A DNA stretch of 64,000 bases from Silene conica. Taxonomy: Eukaryota > Streptophyta > Magnoliopsida > Caryophyllales > Caryophyllaceae. Both the position numbers and the translations under genes were made by a program. The notes under the pieces were generated by a model. It worked only from the letters and a program-made list of their open reading frames with translations, was not told the DNA's origin and ran no database searches. The stretch's first letter is position 1. Every line of letters starts with the position of its first letter. The DNA is taken from NCBI GenBank assembly GCA_029255685.2, contig CM055313.2, positions 42,364,079 through 42,428,078 on the forward strand, written 5' to 3'. Positions 58,801 to 64,000 of the stretch are shown piece by piece.

Positions 58801-59978
58801 CGAATATGGCCCGAATCGAATCTCATCTGTTCTGATATTGACCCGACCTGAATCTTATCTGTTCCGAAATTAATCTGACTCGAACCTGAACTGACCCGAA
58901 ATATTTACAACCGATTAACAGCGAAAACTGATTCCAACCTGAATTGAACCGAACTGAAATCGAAAATAAAGGTAAACCGAAATAACCCGATCTGAATGAA
59001 ACTGATCCGAAACTGAATCGAATGACCCGTTTGCCAGGTCTAGTGGTAACACCGTGTCGACCTACCCCGAGTCAACGGTGTTACCACCCCTAAGGTTACT
59101 CCTAACACTCTGACTTACAAATAAAAGAACGAACAGCTGCCCCTTATCACAACCCCTATCGACTACCCCTTAACCACCACACCCAACCACCGTGAACCAC
59201 CACAACTGCCTCCAATAGACACCTCTAGACGCTGCTTGACTCTCCAACCCGAGACCCATATTAAACAAACCCCAGACCACGACTCAAACATACCATAAAT
59301 TAACATTCAGAAAACGTATATAATAAAACGAATAACAATCATCTCTTTAACCCGTATTACCACCCTTCACGACAACCATTAACGACCAAGGACACCAAAC
59401 CCACGATTTGTATATGTTCTTTACGTGATCTAGCACAAATCTATGTAAAAACATCGAAGGTTCAACGTGTTATACATGCCTGATTATGGTATACAAACTA
59501 CAAGACTCACAGGAATAAAAAGGCGTGTGTGACTTACCAGTTTTACAGTCCAAACGAACCACCATGAGTCACCCTTCGACCACCGTGCAAGGTTTATTTT
59601 CTTACTTTGATGTGACGGCTAAAGGTTGGTGTAGCAGATTAGGGTTAGGGTAGGGTTTATAGTTTAGCAAGACTATGTTAAGTAGGCGGCATAGATGTGG
59701 TTGCTAGGGGAAAGAATACCGAGTATGGGCTCCTCTTGCTTACACGCACTTCGAGGCCCATTCTACCACCCCCGCTGATCCCAAGTTTGAGCCCTCATAA
59801 GAACATAATTCTAATTATGTTGTTTTGTGGGTAGAACCCCACTTCGAAACCCACCATGGTCCGAAACGCTCATCAAAAAACGAGTGTACACTAGTATGTT
59901 AAACGAGCAATTGTAATAAATTAAATCGTCTACCCATAAAATCATTATTATTTAATAATAATAATTCGGGTTATTACA
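55801..59978 (-). repeat. Tekay-like element 5' LTR, interrupted by a hAT element
   Basis: About 2202 bp without the hAT and its duplication. Very close to the 3' LTR; the largest difference is a short (AAT)n tract at about 56744-56762 against about 60 bp in the partner. Confidence 0.93.
57075..59042. mobile_element. Non-autonomous hAT transposon in the gypsy 5' LTR
   Basis: Ends TAGACCTGGCAAA and TTTGCCAGGTCTA are perfect 13-bp inverted repeats of hAT type, and GTGGTAAC is duplicated on both sides (57067-57074 and 59043-59050). Comparison with the other LTR confirms the empty site. The 1968-bp interior has no transposase. Both subterminal regions are filled with degenerate CCGAACC/CTGAAC motifs, the centre is AT-rich. 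Confidence 0.95.
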
Positions 59979-60277
59979 AAAGGTCACTATCTCTACTTTC
60001 CATTAAGAAATAACACCATCTAAATTAGTGAGTGTGAGGAGTTAGAACAATAATCAAGAAAATAAAGGTAGACGGGTATATATTAGTACGGTTATTACAA
60101 AGAGGGGTTTTCAGAAATCAATTAAGAAATCGGGGTTGATAAAGCTGTTCAGGAATCCGATAAGCAATGGCCAGAGGTTCTTAATTCTCGATCTTATTTA
60201 TCGCTTCCGCTATTAAATTAATTAATTGCATGTTTATTGAGTAATTTTAACATGCTATATAGATTAAAGTTCTTACA

Positions 60278-60530
60278 ATTGTATGTCACCGGCGACGGTG
60301 ATGGCGACATCAGGTGAGGTTGGTTGATGAAAGAGGAAGTGAAGGGAGGTCGGGTAGGTTATGGAATAGGAAATGAAAAGGGTTAAATTTGAAACTGTTA
60401 AGTTTTGCGAGAGATAAAGTAAAGGTGTATGCAGATAAAGTAAAGATGTATGTCAGTGTCTAGTTCGTAAGTTAGCACCATAAGATAATTCACACCTGAA
60501 ACCGCCCCTATATATATAAATTAGTCTTAT
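60278..60530. other. No gene seen
   Basis: Begins with a GC-richer CACCGGCGACGGTGATGGCG segment, then AT-rich. No boundary identified. Confidence 0.45.
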
Positions 60531-60551
60531 GCCCGTGCAAATTGCACGGGC
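60531..60551. other. Perfect 21-nt palindromic hairpin
   Basis: Arms GCCCGTGCAA and TTGCACGGGC flank a single A. Hairpins of this type are found near ends of plant Helitron-like and other repeats, but no TC start or CTRR end was confirmed here. Confidence 0.6.
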
Positions 60552-61845
60552 TTGCACTTTAAAATATTAAAAAAAAAATGTCGTTAATATAAGTTCTTTT
60601 TTAAATAAGATCATATTTTACCTAGTTAGTGTGGTTAAATATATGGAGATAGTTTTTAAAATAGGGTAAGAAAAAGAACAATTACTTTTAGTCATATATT
60701 ATACTCCGTAGCATAACAAAAGTAGAAAAATTTAAAATGAAGAAAATAACACAATGAGCAGTAATGGTGTACAATCATAATTATAATTGTACTATAACTT
60801 CTCGAAATTGGACGCGCGTTTTTCATCATCGTAAATAAGAATCTTTAGTCCTTTTTGCTTGTGATTCTCAAAATGGCCACATAGAGCTGATTGATGCGTG
60901 TCTGTTTTATGATGTTTTACATCTATTTTTACAAGCATTTCAGAGCTCAATTATGAGTTTATGGTTATTATTTCTCCTATTTTGTCTACTTTCGTATTTT
61001 TGTGCATTATTGCAGATTTATACGGAAACAAGTCAATTTTCAGTCAAACCCGTCCTCAAGTGGATTGCATGGCTAAGGATACGAAGGAAAGAAGAAGAAA
61101 CGAAATCTAGCGCAGATTTCGAGGCCCAAAAGACGGATTTCAGAAGATATAAAGACTGATACATCAGGTATATCAGTCGACCGACCGAGCACGCCGATCG
61201 GTCGACCAATGTACCTGACGAGCAAGATTCCAGAAGTAATTTTAAAAGATCAGAGACTACAGTGAACCCAACAACTGGTCGACCGACCAGTGCCAGTAGT
61301 CGGTCGATCGCTCGACCCTTTTTGGAAAAATCAGAATCGAGATTAAGCCCATGGACGTGATTAGGGTTTCTAAGTAAAACTTCAGGGTTTATTATAAAAG
61401 CTAATCACCTCCTTTGTATTAAGCATCAAGTTTTAATCTAGTTCTTACCTTGGGATTACTGTTACTCTAATTTCAATCAAGTTCGTCATTGGATTTAGTT
61501 TTCTTATTTGTTTATACAAACACTTCGTTCCACGCATTCTTCAATAAAGTTCAATCTTTCAGTTCTCTTTTCCTCCTTGTTACGGTAATTCTTATTTCTA
61601 ATTCAGTTTATTCATAGTTTGCTTAGAGTATACCGGATAGTTAGAATCCCAAGCCATTGTCTTTGTTGTTTGCATTATTGTTATATCAATCATGTTGTTT
61701 ATTGTTATTCTCGTTAAAGTTTCTGTTTTCATTAATATCATGAGTAGCTAAACCCCAATTGTTAGGATGTAGGCGAATTATAGCGTAGATGGCGTAGTTT
61801 AGGGCAACCCGTAATAGTGCTTGGTCGACCGACTGGCTTCTCTAG
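60552..61845. other. Repeat relic with GTCGACCGAC motifs, no gene supported
   Basis: Contains paired palindromic motifs (61176-61320) and a third copy at 61824-61833. The text GATTAGGGTTTCTAAGT and downstream T-rich sequence (61360-61700) resemble a gypsy LTR or leader. A 68-codon open frame at 60953-61159 has no recognised similarity. Confidence 0.4.
61176..61320. repeat. Array of GTCGACCGAC/CGGTCGA motifs
   Basis: GTCGACCGACCGAG at 61176 is followed by CGATCGGTCGACCA about 20 bp later, and GGTCGACCGACCAG at about 61277 by CGGTCGATCG at about 61301. The paired layout recalls the copia B array but the core differs. Confidence 0.55.
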
Positions 61846-63815
61846 TGTAACATCCCGTATTTTCGTAAAGGAATATTTTAATAATTTAAAGTGATTTCCG
61901 GAATTTAATAATATTTTAATAATAGTTCGTAATTTATATTTTAAGATTTCCGTTAAGTTTCGTCTTAAGATCATTTAATCTTAAAATGCCTTGTTTATTT
62001 AGTAATTTCCCGACTTGAGTCCGTTTCGCAAACAAATAAAACCCGCCTCAAGAAAAAAGTAAAAGGACAACAAACCCTACTTAAGCCTTCCTCCCGATGG
62101 ACATCTTATTTCATTTTACGGTAACTTGAAAACCACCATTTCTCTCTTTTTCTCAAGCTTAAAATCAACATCTCAACCCCTTCCCGAACTCGTATCAAGG
62201 TAAGCTTTACATTTTCGGAATCCTCTCGAGATTTGCAAGCTTCCTATCTCTTTCAATTTCAGTCTCCTTCAAGTCGAAAAAGACGCTGTTTTGCCCCAAT
62301 TCGTTTTTATGCTTATAATTTCCGTCTTTTGTGTTCTTAGGAGTTAGCCTAGTCGATCCCGAGGTTGCCGTGCACGTGGTGGAAGAAGATTTCGGTGCTT
62401 AACCCGCTTTAAGGTGACGATAATGAGCAACTCGACCCTTGTCTTAAATTAATTGGATATGTGATTTTCTTGTTGCTTATGTTAAATTATGTGGGATTTC
62501 TGTTTAATAGTTAGTGGGTATGTAATTTGTATCCGTCACAAATTCATCTATTTTTTTGATATATGTTAATGCTTGGGTTGAATTCGTGTTTCTTACTGTG
62601 TGCGGTCTTATTTATGGTTCTGCGTGAAGGGCTCGATATAAGGAAACCAAACAATTGTATTGAGTGTTTTTCAAAAGCATTAATAAAGTAGTAATTACGT
62701 TCGTAAATGTAAGTGATTAGGGGTACTCGAGTGTTTAATTAATAAGTTAATAAATTAAAGGGGATTCAGATATTCATATATGGTAGATTAGTAGGTAGTG
62801 AATGGAGTATAAGTGAGATTAGGGACCGTAGCTCCCAAAAGAAACAAATAGTGGGCCTTGTATCATGCTTATTTGGGGAGCAGTACACAAAAGCCCTCTT
62901 ATTGTTTAATGATCTTATTGCGTTCAAAGACAAATTTCAACTGGATATGGAATTGTATAGTGTGAAAATAAGGAGTGTCTATCCTACTATTTAGCGGCAG
63001 GAACATGAAAATGGACTAAATAGCAAACAACTTTATCAATATAAAAATATAGGGAATATTTAATGCAATCGAAATTTGCACCGGTCATGCGATTGGGTTG
63101 CTGGAAATTTGGGAAAGCATATCTGCAATAGTTCGTTGCTCCTATTTGCGATAGCTAGTACAGCTGTTCTATTTCTGTTTTCCTGCCATGGCTGATCTGT
63201 AATGTAATACTCTGCATCTTTTACTGTCCTACTGTGACGGTTTTCTGCACTTGTTCATTGTTATTGCAATGTCTAATATGTATACTGATGGTTTCGGCGT
63301 TATTTTTCACATGAATGGTTGTTGTTTAATTGAGCTGCTACACCCTACTTGTGCATTTCTGCTGCTACGTATTGTCTCTGGGTTTTCTTGGTTTATTTCA
63401 TGGTTAAGACCATTGATATTAGTATTATTTTATTATTATTTTACGTACGTGCTTACTAGCCTGCTTGATTTAATTAGTTAACGTACGTGCTTGCTAGCTT
63501 GTTTACGTTTAAATATAATACGTTAGAAATCATTACGAATTAGTAATGGGTTACGGTCTTATTAGAAGCATGTCGAAATAATTTAATTAGTTAGTCGATT
63601 TTCCCGTATAAAATATAAGTAATATAATATGAAGTTTAATTTAAATCGTGGTTATTTCCTTTATCGGTTGAACCGGTTAATTAGAAAGTAATCAAATACA
63701 TAGTGAAATATATTTGAGCTAAGTAAGACTTAGTAATGTAGTTAGTGACTTGTCTAAAATTAGTTAATTCTTAAGTGTCCGTTTATAATTCTTATCGGAC
63801 TAAAGTATCTTAATA
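61846..63815. mobile_element. LTR-like relic starting TGTAACATCCCG
   Basis: The start TGTAACATCCCGTATTTTCG resembles gypsy LTR ends. Content up to about 63815 is AT-rich without a supported gene, and is then broken by a LINE fragment. The second end was not found. Confidence 0.4.
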
Positions 63816-63819
63816 TACA

Positions 63820-64000
63820 GGTTGTGGATAAAATGGGTGAATGCAGTATACATTAAGCATCAGGAATGGCATAGCTACTCTTGTCCTCATGATGCTCCTT
63901 GGGTCTGGAAGACTATTTGTAAGGTGAAAGAGTTGGTTAAAAATGGTTATGAGGAGAATACATGGATTGCCAATCCTAATGGATACACCATCAGAAATGG
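63820..64000 (+). pseudogene. LINE ORF2 C-terminal fragment, runs off the window
   Basis: One frame reads KWVNAVYIKHQEWHSY, then APWVWKTICKVKELV and NPNGYTIRNG. This matches the region between RT and zf-RVT in plant L1 elements; compare WINHTY and WSWRKICKVKDE at about 39970-40060. It has the same direction as the other LINEs and is probably 5'-truncated near 63820. Confidence 0.75.

Larger units (their letters stand above)
48186..59978 (-). mobile_element. Tekay-like Ty3/gypsy chromovirus, nearly intact, reverse strand
   Basis: LTRs at 48186-50432 (3') and 55801-59978 (5', with a hAT inside) begin TGTAAC and end TTAC(A). The target duplication AAAGG (48181-48185 and 59979-59983) is perfect. 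The minus strand has an iMet primer site, gag, pol with protease, RT, RNase H, integrase and chromodomain, and a purine tract. The LTRs differ at few positions, so insertion is recent relative to the rest of the window. The only coding defect seen is a 95-bp duplication at the gag-pol join. Confidence 0.95.
47961..60277 (+). repeat. Copia 3' LTR, split by the Tekay-like element
   Basis: Starts TGTTGGATTTTTATT after the purine tract at 47960. It is interrupted at 48185 by the gypsy element with duplication AAAGG, and resumes at 59984 to about 60277 (AGTTCTTACA). The two parts total about 519 bp. The right end is a best guess because the 5' LTR is absent. Confidence 0.65.

Overview
The window is nuclear DNA from a repeat-rich plant, most likely a dicot. 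The evidence is long introns and UTRs of AT-rich sequence, initiator-Met-tRNA primer sites, a CACTA transposase of the TNP2 type, plant-type L1 LINEs with a DUF4283 ORF1, and a Tekay-like chromovirus. I see no host gene, no rRNA or tRNA gene and no CRISPR array; nearly everything recognisable is a transposable element or a relic of one. The species cannot be named from this sequence.

Layout. (1) 1-17209: the 3' part of a decayed Ty1/copia element (copia A). Its gag is split by a reversed solo LTR (579-1874, TSD TAAGG). Its 3' LTR (4310-17209) is split by a CACTA element (4570-16912, TSD TCT), which itself holds a second, transposase-bearing CACTA element (8229-14994). (2) 17210-23407: low-density relics: hAT-like sequence, two MITEs, a SINE-like trace, an Athila/Tat-like gag scrap, and a 5'-truncated LINE with a 15-bp TSD. 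(3) 23413-33320: a structurally complete copia element (copia B; TSD CTAAT) with a long 5' leader carrying a striking array of paired TCGATCGA palindromes. A reversed solo LTR of its own family sits in its 3' UTR. (4) 33326-41598: remnants of a copia B relative and of a gypsy LTR, a nearly full-length LINE (about 36020-40855) and a copia LTR start. (5) 41599-47512: a large gypsy LTR without matching flanks, interrupted by a non-autonomous CACTA element (TSD ACC) that contains a SINE. (6) 47513-60277: the end of another copia element. Its 3' LTR is split by a young reverse-strand Tekay-like gypsy element (48186-59978, TSD AAAGG), whose 5' LTR holds a 1968-bp hAT element (TSD GTGGTAAC). (7) 60278-64000: relics, a second palindrome array, another LTR-like stretch, and a LINE fragment running off the end.

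The nesting gives an order of events. Copia A and the 3' copia LTR at 47961 are the oldest hosts. The CACTA elements and the Tekay element came later, and the inner CACTA and the hAT element later still. Coding capacity is best kept in the Tekay pol (no stop over 1148 codons) and in LINE ORF1 and ORF2; everything else carries stops, frameshifts or lost catalytic residues. The least explained signals are non-coding: the paired palindrome array in the copia B leader, an approximately 80-bp box shared by otherwise different copia LTRs, a 66-bp promoter-like triplication in the copia A LTR, and a 43-bp array of hairpins at one CACTA end.
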